NCBI GenBank assembly: GCA_951799445.1
Contig: OX637289.1
Location: 3,512,501-3,576,500, forward strand
DNA: 64,000 nt
Source: Pseudisothecium myosuroides
Taxonomy: Eukaryota; Streptophyta; Bryopsida; Hypnales; Lembophyllaceae
Direction of reading: 5' to 3'
Shown piece after piece: positions 1-10,148 of the stretch (the first letter of the stretch is position 1; each line of letters opens with the position of its first letter). The notes under the pieces are model-generated. The model had not been told where the DNA came from. It worked only from the letters and a program-made list of their open reading frames with translations, and searched no databases. Both the position numbers and the translations under genes were made by a program.

Positions 1-756
1 GTAGATTGGAAGATATTGGCGTCTGAAGTGGCAAAAGTCCTTTTTTTGGCCCTGCGAAAAACCGGGCAGCTGCACTTCACAAGGTCAGATTATTATGAAA
101 AAATTTCCAAAATGATTGTGCTTCTTTGGATTCATTTTTCAGGGCAAGTTGGCTACATGCTTGAAAATTTTCATATTATTTGGAATTGTACGACATATAG
201 GAAAAAAATAGTAAGTAGAAAGAAGTAGAGAATGGTTCAAAACACTAAATTGTTAAGAAGTTAATTATGGAATTAAAAAATGCCAATCCCAATGGTTGCA
301 ATGTTGTAATAAACAATCTACATCCTACAATTTTATTTTCTTTGAAAAATATTGAAAATTGAGTGAAATAAACGACTTCAAAGTTTATTTTAGAATAGAC
401 AATCTATAACTGCCCGCAAACTAAAAATCCTCATAACGTTTGACTCATTGATCAAAATGGAATGATTCAAAGCTTTCCACGTATATATAAATCTAATAAA
501 CCAATTTCAAATTTTTATTTTTGAAAAAAGTGATTTTTTTTATCTGCCTGGACTACCTGAGTTGAAAAACAAACAACATATTCGGCCATAACTTTTGACT
601 CGTATTTTCAAATGTCATGAAATTTTGTGCATATAAAAGATATTCCTTGTCTCCACCTTCTATAAAAATTTCAGTCCAAAATATACAAATCTCCAGTCGC
701 ACGTACTTGCCCAAAATTTCTATGTTGCCAAAAAAGGTATGTTGGTCCTTTAGGGG
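1..756 (+). mobile_element. piggyBac-type MITE, left end cut by the window edge
   Basis: The right end reads GGTCCTTTAGGGG followed by TTAA (757-760), the same end as the large piggyBac element at 39.8-48.4 kb and the MITE at 11.2-12.1 kb. Positions 1-230 resemble the left subterminal region of those elements, sharing a block ending in CGGGCAGCTGCA with about 39.97-40.0 kb. There is no coding capacity. The family assignment rests on ends, TTAA flank and subterminal similarity read by eye. Confidence 0.65.
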
Positions 757-760
757 TTAA

Positions 761-1520
761 CCTCTAAAGTTGCATTGTCTCCTCTAGGGACAAAATGAAC
801 TCTGGGCTGGCTTCTATGGTCTCAATATTTGTCATGATTTTTTGAATTTTTTGTGAAGATAGAAAAATACTTGATCTTTTTTAAAATAATTTTTGTATTT
901 TAATCTATGCCCAAGAACAAAAGTTATGGCACAACAAGTCCAAAATATATTTTGGCAAGGACAAAAAACCTCCACAAAAAATTAAAATTAAAATTAATTA
1001 ATATTTTTTATATAGATTGTGATTTTATCTATGATGAAAGCTTTTATTCATTCCATTTGGATTAGTAATGTGAAAATTATGGACAATCTTATTTTTCAAG
1101 CAATAAGAGCATTTTCTTGAAAAAATAGCTTACAAGATTCAATTTTCACAATTTAAAAAAAACAACACTATTCTACAAGGTTAAGATCTATTGCTAGAAC
1201 AATCTCACCGTTGAAATTAGTGTATTTCATTTCCATCTTAGAGCTATTAATGGTTTAATTTTTCCTTTAATTTTGAACCTACTTCTACTTTTAATCAATT
1301 TTTTAATGGATGAAAATTAAGTCTTTTTTATTTTATTTTTTATTTCTAGACTCTCAATTCATTTCTTTAATATAAAACATTAGAAATTCAAAATCACTAC
1401 AAAAAATTTAGTGCAAAATCAACAGTGTAAAATTTTAAGTTAAGAAGATTCAAAGTCAAAAATCTAGTTAAACAAGGTGCAAAAGAACTTGTTTACTTCA
1501 ATTTAAATGCATGTGTTCTA
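761..1520 (-). mobile_element. piggyBac-type MITE, inverted, truncated
   Basis: It starts directly after the TTAA at 757-760 with CCTCTAAAG and then matches, in reverse complement, the right end and interior of the MITE at 11.2-12.1 kb. The shared landmarks include the stretches around 890-960 and 1200-1330. The copy fades near 1520, where a different repeat begins. Two elements thus appear to share one TTAA. Confidence 0.55.
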
Positions 1521-1529
1521 ATAAACTTT

Positions 1530-1622
1530 TATTGAAAATCTCCTTAAAGATCATTACTTATAATCTTATGTCTAGGACTATACTTTAAAACTCACTTAAA
1601 AACACCCCTTTCTCTAGTACGG
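1530..1622. repeat. Half copy of a foldback MITE
   Basis: About 90 bp match the right arm of the foldback element at 52656-52878 (shared core TAGGACTATACTT, then ACTCACTTAAA and CCTTTCTCT). The left arm is not present here. From 1623 to 1948 I see no gene or repeat I can name. Confidence 0.5.
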
Positions 1623-1948
1623 ATCCATACTTCTATTTTCATCCACAATCTGGTGATTTTATCCAAGATTTTTTCATAATTTGAAATTTTCTTGTGAAAA
1701 AATTTACGGTTTGTCGTCATTTTGTAGCCAATTTTTTTTGGTGTTGTTCCAATATAGCGCTATTTTGCCACCAAAAATAGCCCTGCTCTAAAGTACTACT
1801 TGGAGTGTTGCTTGGAGTTTTTTCCCGCACCCACTCAGTGATAAATTAAAAACTTGCCCCCTTACATATTGAGGTGGGTGATTTTGTATTTCCTGACTTC
1901 TCAAAACAGAGTCGGGGGTCTGATTCCAATTATCCTACTTTTTCCAAA

Positions 1949-2210
1949 CATTAGAAGAATTTTTAGCCCTCCGGAGGACTGCTCGCCGAAACAGTCAAAA
2001 ATCACGAATTTATTTATTTTATTTTTAATTTTTAATTAATTTTTAATTTATTTTTTACTCGTAAATATCAATTTCCGCACCAATTGCCATTGCAGTTTCA
2101 GGTGGGCGGGAATAGGAGAAAAACGAATTTTTCAACAAAAAAAAGCAAATTTCAGGGTACCCCGGAGGGCTGTGAAGCAACCCTCCGACGGCCTGAAATT
2201 TTCTCTAATG
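1949..2210. mobile_element. Short TIR element with CCTCCGGAGG motif
   Basis: The element begins CATTAGAAGAATTT and ends AATTTTCTCTAATG, with CCCTCCGGAGGACTGC near the left end and CCCCGGAGGGCTG near the right. A second member lies at 51145-51486 with the same layout. It has no open frame and an AT-rich centre. The superfamily is not determined because no clear target duplication is visible. Confidence 0.5.
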
Positions 2211-2626
2211 ATACGCTTCAAAATTTTCGGCATAAATTCATTAACAGAATATCGTAAACACTCCTTCGTTGACAGAGTTTGCCACGGAAGCTCTTCATTA
2301 ACGAACAGTGGATGAAAAACATCAGCTGTCGTTATTATGATGATGCATGACTGTCGTCAATTATTTAAAATCCGCGTCTCTGTTCTGAATAAGTACTAAG
2401 TTACACACTAAGTAGAACAAATAGGAGCCCTGAGCTCGCTCATAATTAATGCCGAATGAATGATCCGGAATGTTGCGCATAATAACGTCAAGTTTCGATT
2501 CAGATCGAGCTCCATTCAGATCGAGCTCTAAACTTGTGACATTCAACTGCACAAATGCTCTAAAATATAGAATGGTATCGATTTACGTGGAGTCCGGCTG
2601 TGACGGAAAGTGCCACAGTCGAAAAT
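2211..2626. other. No gene seen; short duplication
   Basis: There is no convincing coding region. A short direct repeat around TCAGATCGAGCTC occurs twice near 2500-2527. Confidence 0.4.
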
Positions 2627-2795
2627 TTCCGCCAATTTGACGAATCAACGATCGTTTCAAGGTAGTTGTGTACAAACACACCATCGTTCTTCTCGTTCGG
2701 ATTCCGCCAATTTGACGAATCAACGATCATTTCAAGGTATTGTAGTTGTGTACAAACACACCAACATTCTTCTCGTTCGAGTGGGAGCTCGAGCT
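2627..2795. repeat. Two-copy tandem repeat, about 75-80 bp
   Basis: TTCCGCCAATTTGACGAATC occurs at 2627 and again at 2702, each followed by TTTCAAGGTA, GTTGTGTACAAACACACCA and TTCTTCTCGTTCG. The second copy carries a few extra bases. Open frames here on both strands run through the repeat and look incidental. Confidence 0.75.
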
Positions 2796-3989
2796 TCATT
2801 CCCGCGTTCCTGGACCGTTGGATTCTATGCCAAATGGCTAACCGGGAAGCTTCAAAGGAAACAAAAATCTCAATGATAACATGCACTTGGTGTATCTTAC
2901 GTACAATGGTGACATGCTGACATGATAATAACTACGTTGTCTTTTTGTGTCCGATGCAGTTAATTATAACTTCTGCACGACCTTTCAGATCCCACCGAGA
3001 GACATTGGTACGTTCAGCCTGGGTCTCACTGAGCTGAGGACAGGGCGTGTAACAGCTTATCATTGATATTTATGTAATTTAATAACTGGACTGATAAAAG
3101 ACAACTGCTACAAGACACACACAGTCCTATCAAAATTGCATGTGAACTTCTACTTAAGTGTGCTGTCTGTCTGGGTACTCTGGTCTCTGTTTTCATTTAC
3201 TACTGGAAATTCAAGTAACTGCTCATCCTCGAAAATTTGAACTCCTCGTTCCTGCCCGGAATGGGATCTCATATGGTGATCCGAAATAATCTTCGCCGCG
3301 ATAGACATTCCCATTTGGCCTCGTGATGACTTCATCAAAGACAGCCATTCAATTTGCCGAGAATTAGAGACTCATCAATCTATCAATGGAATATTAGCTG
3401 ATGACCAAAATCAACACAGAGTTAACAAACCCAATGAAACAGGAGCATGTAATTAAAATCTATTATTGGGCCAAAATCATACATCGTTAGCAACCCCCTT
3501 TGCAATTTGCAATTTCTTGGTACATCGAAAACAGTACACAAGTGATAACAGACAAGATGCACAAACTCGAAAAAGAAATGTGACAGAAAGCGCGGGCGAG
3601 AAAACGAAAACGAAAACGAAAACAAGAATGGCGCGAGAGCTAGAGGTACTAGGTTGGTTCGTAAACTTCGAGAAGGTCGAAGGTGGTAGGTCGATGGGAA
3701 ATCTACACAAGGAGGACATCTCAATTCTCCGCCCGGACGACTACGTCCCGCAACCTCTTCGAGACGCATGCAGCTACCGGTGGATCACCGTCGCCGTTAC
3801 CGCGGCTCGGTCATCCACCGGTAGCCGCCTGCGTCGCAGAGGTTACGTAGATCGTAATCGCGCCAATGCAACGAAATTGACGATGTTCCCCTGTGCGAAT
3901 CGCAGTTGGCGATCGAGAGGTCCAGACGGCTCAAATAGAGCAGCGAAAAATTCAGGAAGAATCGTAATGGCGACGACTCAGCCAGTCGT
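2796..3989. other. Gene-island flank, no gene recognised
   Basis: Composition becomes GC-richer from about 3.6 kb toward the ureF relic. A short perfect microsatellite of GAAAAC units sits at about 3598-3626. An inverted pair, CTACCGGTGGATCACCG near 3774 and CATCCACCGGTAG near 3812, lies in the GC-rich part. Several overlapping open frames occur on both strands, but none shows a recognisable domain. Confidence 0.4.
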
Positions 3990-4880
3990 GTATACGACTC
4001 ACCTAATTCACCAGTGGCAACCTTCTCACAGTTAGCCTTCTGTGTGGAGATCGCCTTTGCAGTCTCTGAGGTTGGCGAGCAGTTGCATCGATGGCGACCG
4101 AGAATGTGGACATGGAAGGAGTGGTCGTCTCCTGCACCAAGCCGAAAGTGGGATTTTGAGGGTGGACGACATGGCAGCTGATCGATTCCATCCTCCCCAC
4201 GGGCGGATTCGGGCACTCGTATGGCTTAGAGGCCGCGTTTCAAGCAGGATTAGTCTACCGCGCTGGAGCGATTCGCCGTCACCACGGTAGAGAATGCGGG
4301 CACGCTGCTGCTGCCTTTCGTGTTTGTAATTCGCCTCGAGCCAAGCGACGACTTTGGAAGGTTGGTTCGCATTGAATTGTGCTCTGCACGCCTGTCCGAT
4401 CCTGTCCAACGGAGTGGCGCACGTTGGCGTACGTGGGGCAGGGGAAGGAGCTTAGTATAGTGTCCTGGCGGTTAGTGGATTCAGGGAGATCGCCGCCGGT
4501 TTCTGGTTTCTGGGTATTGAACTTCGATCGTCACTGCGCAGCGCTGCATTTGCACCTCGCGTTCAGTGGCGCGGCGTGCTGTTCGCGGCCACTGGGTTGA
4601 CCCTCGTCGGCCCACGGAGGCTGCGCTGCAGCAGCGCCGCCATACCCAGTTCGCGGACTGCGTCATGGGGAATTACGCCGATCGGAGTGCTCACGAGGCG
4701 TCTCAGCTCGAGCTCCTTGTCGTTACTGCCCCAAATTACAGGCTCACCTTACTTTCCCGTCTCTTCGATCGGCTCGTATCCTATTTCCTGGACATATTAG
4801 CCCCAAATCAGAGCAAGGCCCGCACTAGTCGTCCCAGATCTGCCTCAGGATTCCCCCCTGTCAGAGCTGAGTAATCCGTT
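3990..4880 (+). pseudogene. ureF: Broken urease accessory protein UreF gene, copy 1
   Basis: UreF is part of the UreD-UreF-UreG complex that helps load nickel into urease in the cytosol. The frame starting at TGG 4172 reads WQLIDSILPTGGF, then HSYGLEAAFQAGLVY, the hallmark N-terminal UreF segment. Compared with the second copy at 35.3-36.2 kb, 8 bases are missing right after this, near 4259. The family sequence resumes in another frame (from 4263: LERFAVTTVENAG then TLLLPFV). A later fragment near 4591 reads TGLTLVGPRRL, matching the conserved C-terminal NLVGP region. Other blocks are scrambled across frames. No start codon or continuous frame was found, so this is a relic. GC content is well above that of the surroundings. 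The family identification is firm; the outer limits are approximate. Confidence 0.8.
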
Positions 4881-5446
4881 TCAAATGCTCCTCTTCTGCA
4901 ATTGATGGATCCAACGAATGGGGAGTGTCTTCTTCTGATTACACGGTAGCCACCAAGTGAAATTGCCGTTTTGCCGAAAGTGTAAACTTGTTAAACTGAG
5001 GCAGGAAAACTATTCTTGAAAATTGCCAAACCTTAGCCAGATGACTATGTTCAAAACTTTTATTACCACCGATGATCAAATATGGAAATTTTAAATAAAT
5101 ATTTGGAATCAGTGACTCCCAATGTGGTGGGGAAGATGGAGTACAAATTAACCTCTACAAAATAGGAAGCAATGAGTGGGTCAAAACCAAAATTCCATGA
5201 AACAGGCGCAAAGGGGAAGGGTGGAAATGGACAACATCGTTAAATTGGCACGATTCAGGGCGCCAAAAATTGTGATTCATCTGCACAAAGCTCTAAAGCC
5301 TAGGACTAGTATAGATTTCAAAATGCACGATCTGAACGTAAACGTGCCAAGTTTGTGAAAATATGCCAATTTAACGAAATTCACGTTCAGGAAATGAACG
5401 GGAAAATATGGCGTATGGAATACCGCCATTTTAACGAAATTTCCCA
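4881..5446. other. 3' flank shared by both ureF copies, then unassigned
   Basis: From about 4875 to 4975 the sequence matches 36220-36330 downstream of the second ureF relic (shared stretch AATCCGTTTCAAATGCTCCT), so the duplication extends past the coding part. From about 5050 to 5446 I see nothing recognisable. Confidence 0.5.
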
Positions 5447-8060
5447 TGTCATTACTCCCTGGCGGACAGACGGAGACTCAGCAACACAATTCCTTGCCAA
5501 ATCCACAAACAGAGGAACCATACAAGGGAACGAGAAGCAGAATGGATTAGCAGAATTACAGTTGTGGGGTCGGTTTCTTTAGGCATTGGAAAAATGACAC
5601 AATCTTTTTCCTCGGCACTCTCGACCAGGAAGTCCTGGCCATTCGTATCCGAATTACAGTCTTCTTTTCATACAAGGAATATATCACGTACTTAATTCTC
5701 CTCTGAAAACAAACATTGGACTCAGGCGGCCTTACTTCTCTTCAATCCTGCTTACCGTTGCACCGATATCCCTGCCCCACCTCACTCGCACTAAGCTCTA
5801 TTAAAGTCAGGCGAACCAGCCTTGGGCGTAAGCACTTACTCGCACCAGTATACAACTCTAACAAAAACCTAATGGTCAGGCTTCAGCTGGCAACCTTGGG
5901 GAACAACTATTGACAGTAACACTAGCAACCAAAAGAATGACCTAGACGGATACTTGCGGTGCGACTCCCATATTATAAGGGCGGAGACCGTCCATAATCA
6001 AGTCTCGTTTTGAATTGCGCATGAGGTGTAAACGTGCCTCATGCTCTATAATAGGTTATGAACAAGATACGATGCATTTCAAACCTGGTTTCAATCCCTT
6101 TTCCGTTCCCGGGGTGGCGACTTGCTTGGAATAGTGGAACAGAAAAGAGCAGGTCAGCAAATCGCCAATTTCGTTAATTTGGCATGGTCCCGGTCCTAAG
6201 TTTGTGGCATTCATCATTCGACTCCAAGCTCTAGAGACTAGACCTCCTTTAAGATTTAAGTTTCAGGCCGTGCACCCTAAAGAATGCAAAGTCATGGACT
6301 TCCGCCATCATAACCAAATTAACGTCCAACGACTAATCAACATGATTATCCGACCTGGAACTCAAGCTCTTGGAATGCTCGTGGTGCAAAATAACCGCTT
6401 CAACATATCCGGAAGCAATGGAGTAAGTAACGTCGTATTTCTCACAGAGACGCGCAACAATCGGTTGCAGTTGCGGAAGGTGACAGTGATTCACCGTAGG
6501 AAACAAATGGTGAATAACTTGATAATTCAAGCCCCCACTAAACAGATGGGTCCACTTGCTGCCCACCCCGAAGTCCTGCGCCGTGATCACCTGGTGCTTG
6601 TACCAATCCGAGTCTTCAATGTGCGTTGTATGTGGAAGCAGATGGTTGATCTGCGTGTTCATCATAAAAAGAACGGAAAATATTGCATACGGTAGGACGG
6701 CGAAGGCTAAGCTCTTGCTGGAAGACTCCAGGCAAAGGAAAGGCCACGCGTGAATGACGACAATCGTCACGAGGCGTCCGAGGATGTGCACAATCCGACG
6801 GAGGCCTGAAATGTCCATCATGGGCACAACATCGTTGTACAAACTGCTCTGGAGCATCCAGAGATCCGTCGTGGTGGCATTACCGATCGGCAAAGCCACG
6901 CTCCACCGAAGCAGCGTGTAAACCCAGAAGCTTTGCAACCGGTGCAGGGGTGACCATTTCACGTCGCGATGCTCCCGCTTCATCCAGTCATGGTGGTGCA
7001 CGTCGGGGTCGCGGTCGCCGAGGTTTGCGTAGCTGTGGTGGCCGATGTTGTGTTGCTGATACCAAGTGAACGGGGAAGAAATAAACGGGAAAATGTAAGG
7101 GACGATGGCATTGATACGCCAGTTGGCGGTGAGCGCGAAATGAGTTGCGTCGTGGAAGGTATTCACCATGACGACCCAGGCCGTGAGCGGGAAAAGCACC
7201 AAAAATCGCCAGTCGCCGCCAATGAAACCCAAAAATGTGGCCACGTAGAACACGGCCATGATCGCGATCTCTGTCCAGCGGGCTGGGGTTGCTTTCGTTG
7301 CTTCACGTAGCGACACATTCCGCCGATTGGCCTCCCCTTGGAAATACTCTTTCACCTGAAATTTCAGGGCCTCTCCGAAGGCGCTCGGCCATTCAAACTC
7401 GTGCTCCGTGATGCCATGTTGCTGCTCCAGTGTCTGCAGATGCTCGCTGTCGGAAGCGTCGATTTCGTACCTGGCAAGAATGGCGTTCAAGGCCGCGCGA
7501 GACGTGAACGGGTGGTGGCTTTCGAACATCACCGTCGCGTCGCGCCCACGCGCTAGGCCGAGCGCCAGCGGCCCACCCGGGTGGTGTCTCTCGAATTCCG
7601 TCAAGTCGTACCACTTGCCATGGATTTTTGTCAAAAACTTGCTTGGTTTCCGTGCGGTGAAAAATCTCCGCGGATGTATTGTGAACTCCGACCTGCCAAC
7701 AATCCCTGGCTTCAAATACTGATTTGCTTCATGAAGTGACACAACTGCTGCCGCCTTAGTATCACCCACCGGCATTGATCCCTCCGTCGAAGAGACCGGC
7801 CTGCCGACTCCGGTCCGGTCCAGCATAGCTAACTTAACGTTAGCGTCAGTCCTCCTCAAACGCTCGTCACAATTCAACACATCAGCATAAAGCAAGCTCG
7901 AAAAAGAACGACAACAAAACTAGAAACCACACTAGAAACAGTAACTTAATCGTCTGCAAATGCGGAATGAGAGCGTGAGATTTTGGGACTCATCGCTGCT
8001 GCGGTGCCACCTAAATAAGCTTCAACAACAGTGGCTATTAAATGTACGAGATTTTATTTT
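5447..8060. repeat. Duplicated block with desaturase gene, copy 1
   Basis: This block is closely similar, in the same orientation, to 30750-33335. Similarity begins near CTCCCTGGCGGACAGAC, covers the whole 3' flank, the desaturase gene and its upstream region, and ends just past TAAGCTTCAACA near 8025-8060. Small insertions and deletions separate the copies, for example near 6095 and 7945. Confidence 0.85.
6333..7895 (-). CDS. Cytochrome b5-fusion front-end fatty acid desaturase, copy 1
   Basis: A single intronless frame of 520 codons. Front-end desaturases insert a double bond between the carboxyl end and an existing double bond of an acyl chain, usually on ER lipids, with electrons delivered by the fused cytochrome b5. 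The b5 heme motif HPGG is at residues 105-108, with candidate second ligands at H127/H128. The desaturase core has three histidine boxes: HDATH (248-252), HNIGHH (282-287) and QVIHH (459-463). The Gln in box 3 marks the front-end group. Hydrophobic segments lie at about 208-245, 262-278, 368-390 and 395-413. The second copy has a stop codon upstream of the equivalent of residue 31, so the true start may be M41 (ATG at 7773-7775, MPVGDTK). That start gives a 480-residue protein, typical of plant and moss Delta-5/Delta-6 enzymes. Regiospecificity cannot be told from sequence. All catalytic residues are present. Confidence 0.92.
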   Translation of the reverse strand: MLYADVLNCDERLRRTDANVKLAMLDRTGVGRPVSSTEGSMPVGDTKAAAVVSLHEANQYLKPGIVGRSEFTIHPRRFFTARKPSKFLTKIHGKWYDLTEFERHHPGGPLALGLARGRDATVMFESHHPFTSRAALNAILARYEIDASDSEHLQTLEQQHGITEHEFEWPSAFGEALKFQVKEYFQGEANRRNVSLREATKATPARWTEIAIMAVFYVATFLGFIGGDWRFLVLFPLTAWVVMVNTFHDATHFALTANWRINAIVPYIFPFISSPFTWYQQHNIGHHSYANLGDRDPDVHHHDWMKREHRDVKWSPLHRLQSFWVYTLLRWSVALPIGNATTTDLWMLQSSLYNDVVPMMDISGLRRIVHILGRLVTIVVIHAWPFLCLESSSKSLAFAVLPYAIFSVLFMMNTQINHLLPHTTHIEDSDWYKHQVITAQDFGVGSKWTHLFSGGLNYQVIHHLFPTVNHCHLPQLQPIVARLCEKYDVTYSIASGYVEAVILHHEHSKSLSSRSDNHVD

Positions 8061-8339
8061 TTCTTGGAATCAAATGAAACATAATTTTATTGCAAAACGT
8101 CAGAACCAAACTGAAACAGCCAGGCCAAAGACCGGTCAAGAAATCACAGAGCCAGAAACTAAATGTTGACTGTCAAAACTGTCAGAGGTTAATGTCAGTA
8201 CGCTTGTTTTGTCAGTCAACATGGTTCGGAACCGTAGTAACTGTTTCTTAATGAAGTGCAGTTCCCACATGATTGGTACCTTATTCAGCAGTCGTGAGGG
8301 ACCTGATGTACCCCACACATCAGTCCGATTACCAATTTT

Positions 8340-9362
8340 TTTTTTTTTTTTTTGACACAAATAAAGGTCACCCTTTATTGCAAGAAGTAAAATACAAAGC
8401 CCAGCCGCAAGCGGCCTGGGGAGTGAGAAACAAACGACCAGACTGACAAATCAGATAAAATACAAAACAAAGCGCCAACAAGGAGGGGCGGGGACCGCCC
8501 CATTTAGGCGCAAAGCGCTTAAGGTGGTTGAAAAATAAAACCCGCCCGAGGACCCACTACACTAAAATTGGTAAATAGTGTTGGCAACACTAATTGTCCC
8601 ACCTAACACTAATTGTGATTTGCAAGGTTAGTGTTAGAACATTATTTACCCATTCTAACACTATTTTAGCTCTACAATAAAAATGTAGTCAAGAGGTTCA
8701 CTTGTTAGCGTTGTCACTCAGATGCTCTAAGCAACCTACTGAAGTGAGCATGTTGTACAGGAGCAGCCGATTCTACTGCAGATTATTGCTGTGCACTTGA
8801 TTTGGTGCCCAATAAAAGATTAAAACAATTCACTTCCGTTGCTGCCGCTCCTCAAATACTGAGCTCCAAATTCTTTTTAAGAGTTAAAACAAATGGAAAA
8901 GGTAGGAAATTCTGGACTGTTGCTGCAAAGGTACACAGCAGCAGATGCAAGCTTGAGTCCTCTGACCCTCTCGTTTGTCAGTGGGAAGTGCAGATCAGAT
9001 CTCCAGCGGGTGTTAATTGCAGCATTCACGCACTGTGTTACGATGCTCACTTGAATGCCCCTCAGAGTTCAGAGTTCGTTCTAATCCAATCACGCATCCT
9101 CAAAGCCTCTGCTTTTAAATATTCTCCATTCACAACAAATCCCAGTCTGTAGAGGACAGAGTTGAATTTGACAGTGCAAGTTACGTACCCAACATTATTT
9201 ACACATAAGTTGGGAAATAGTGTCAGGGGTAAAAAATAGGGAACAACATTAATTATCACCCAACACTATTTATCAATTTTAGTGTAGCGCCCATCTAGGA
9301 GAACCGTCGACCCTCTCGGCAAAGAGGTCGTTGCGACACCATCTGTTCTCAAAACGTTCGAC
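8340..9362 (-). mobile_element. Poly(A)-tailed retroposon (SINE or truncated LINE) with 17-bp target duplication
   Basis: The plus strand shows a run of 18 T (8336-8353), which is a poly(A) tail on the minus strand. It is preceded on that strand by AATAAAGGG. The flank GTCCGATTACCAATTTT (8323-8339) recurs as GTCTGATTACCAATTTT (9363-9379), a 17-bp target duplication with one mismatch, as left by target-primed reverse transcription. Without the nested element at 8552-9287 the retroposon is only about 290 bp. It has no coding capacity and could be a SINE, a 5'-truncated LINE or a retroposed transcript. Confidence 0.8.
8552..9287. mobile_element. TIR element nested in the retroposon
   Basis: The left end CTACACTAAAATTGGTAAAT and the right end, in reverse complement CTACACTAAAATTGATAAAT, form inverted repeats of about 28 bp with one mismatch. 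They continue as AGTGTTGG on both sides. Both flanks are retroposon sequence, so this element jumped in later. The CACTAC start suggests a CACTA-like non-autonomous element, but the target duplication is unclear. An open frame at 8802-9152 shows no known domain. Confidence 0.75.
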
Positions 9363-9479
9363 GTCTGATTACCAATTTTGATCCGATGGCCAAAAATAGT
9401 CCAAATTTTGAACTTTAAATTTTTTTGAAAATTAACAAGTCACCTTCCCAAATCCAAGGACAAGGAATTGTAAAGAAAA

Positions 9480-9845
9480 TCCAAATATTGGAAAAAAAAT
9501 TCACTAAAATTCAATGCCAACACATGTGTGCTCCAAACAATGGGTGGAGAGATTGTTTTTATATTGAAATTTATTGTCCATCATGAATCTTCAAAGGGTA
9601 TGGGACAATTAGAAGATGAGAGCTTGACCACTTATTGTCAAAACACAGGAATTGTGTGCAATGTAGGATTTCAAACCTCATGTAGGCATAATAGAATAAC
9701 ATTTTTTAAGAAAGTTTGAACTAAGAAAAGTTGGTAAATCAAACTAACTTTCATCTTCAAAAATCCGTTTGAGATTCCAAGCCTCCAATCAAAATTTTGG
9801 GACAAAATTCAGAGAGGAATTGGAACAAACTCCTCAAGTTTCATT
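9480..9845. repeat. Dispersed repeat, partner of 60430-60900
   Basis: The block containing CAAAGGGTATGGGA, GAAGATGAGAG and TTATTGTCAAAA is found in inverted orientation at about 60590-60860. The part TTTGAGATT through AATCAAAATTTTGGGACAAA matches both arms of the foldback at 60.4-60.8 kb. There is no gene. Confidence 0.55.
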
Positions 9846-9850
9846 GCATA

Positions 9851-10025
9851 TTAACCCCTAAATGCCCAAGGCCTTTTTTGAGCTTCTTGAAACTTATCCT
9901 AAATTGAACTAAAAGCCAACATTTTGATGAGTTTTATCAAATGTTTAATGAATTTTAACCATACAAATTCAAACCAAACATGTTAAGTATCAAATGGGAA
10001 AAGAAAAGTTTAATAATATTATTTA
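9851..10025 (+). other. Solitary piggyBac-like end
   Basis: TTAACCCCTAAATGCCCAAGGCC at 9851 resembles the left end of the TTAA-flanked family, including a following CTTTTTTG. No matching right end was found nearby, so it may be a truncated element. Confidence 0.35.
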
Positions 10026-10148
10026 CACTACCAAAAAACAACAGTATAAATGAATTGTCCACAATGACTGCAAAACAATCATTTTGCAATCATTGTTGTG
10101 TTACAATCATTGAGGACAAGTAATTTATATTCTTGTTGTTTTATAGTG
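10026..10148. mobile_element. Small foldback MITE, CACTA-like
   Basis: The 123-bp element starts CACTACCAAAAAACAAC and ends, in reverse complement, CACTATAAAACAACAAG. The arms pair over most of their length around AATTGTCCACAATGA / TTGTCCTCAATGATT. It is flanked by TTA on both sides (10023-10025 and 10149-10151), fitting a 3-bp target duplication. Confidence 0.65.

Noticed and set aside
1396..1420. CACTACAAAAAATTTAGTG as the terminus of a CACTA MITE
   Set aside because: The surrounding bases align with the interior of the piggyBac-type MITE at 11.2-12.1 kb, so this is internal sequence of that family.
3422..4216. Several overlapping frames upstream of the first ureF relic as genes
   Set aside because: Frames are open on both strands in a GC-rich segment, with basic, low-complexity translations and no domain.
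4042..4290. Plus-strand frame across the ureF relic (MWRSPLQSL start) as an independent gene
   Set aside because: It reads the UreF signature bases in the wrong frame. The UreF frame itself explains the sequence.
6204..6695. Long plus-strand frames opposite the desaturase genes (also 6969-7310, 7338-7722, 31665-32322 and 32401-32846)
   Set aside because: They are complementary shadows of well-supported minus-strand genes, show no domains, and occur at equivalent places in both paralogues because the DNA is duplicated.
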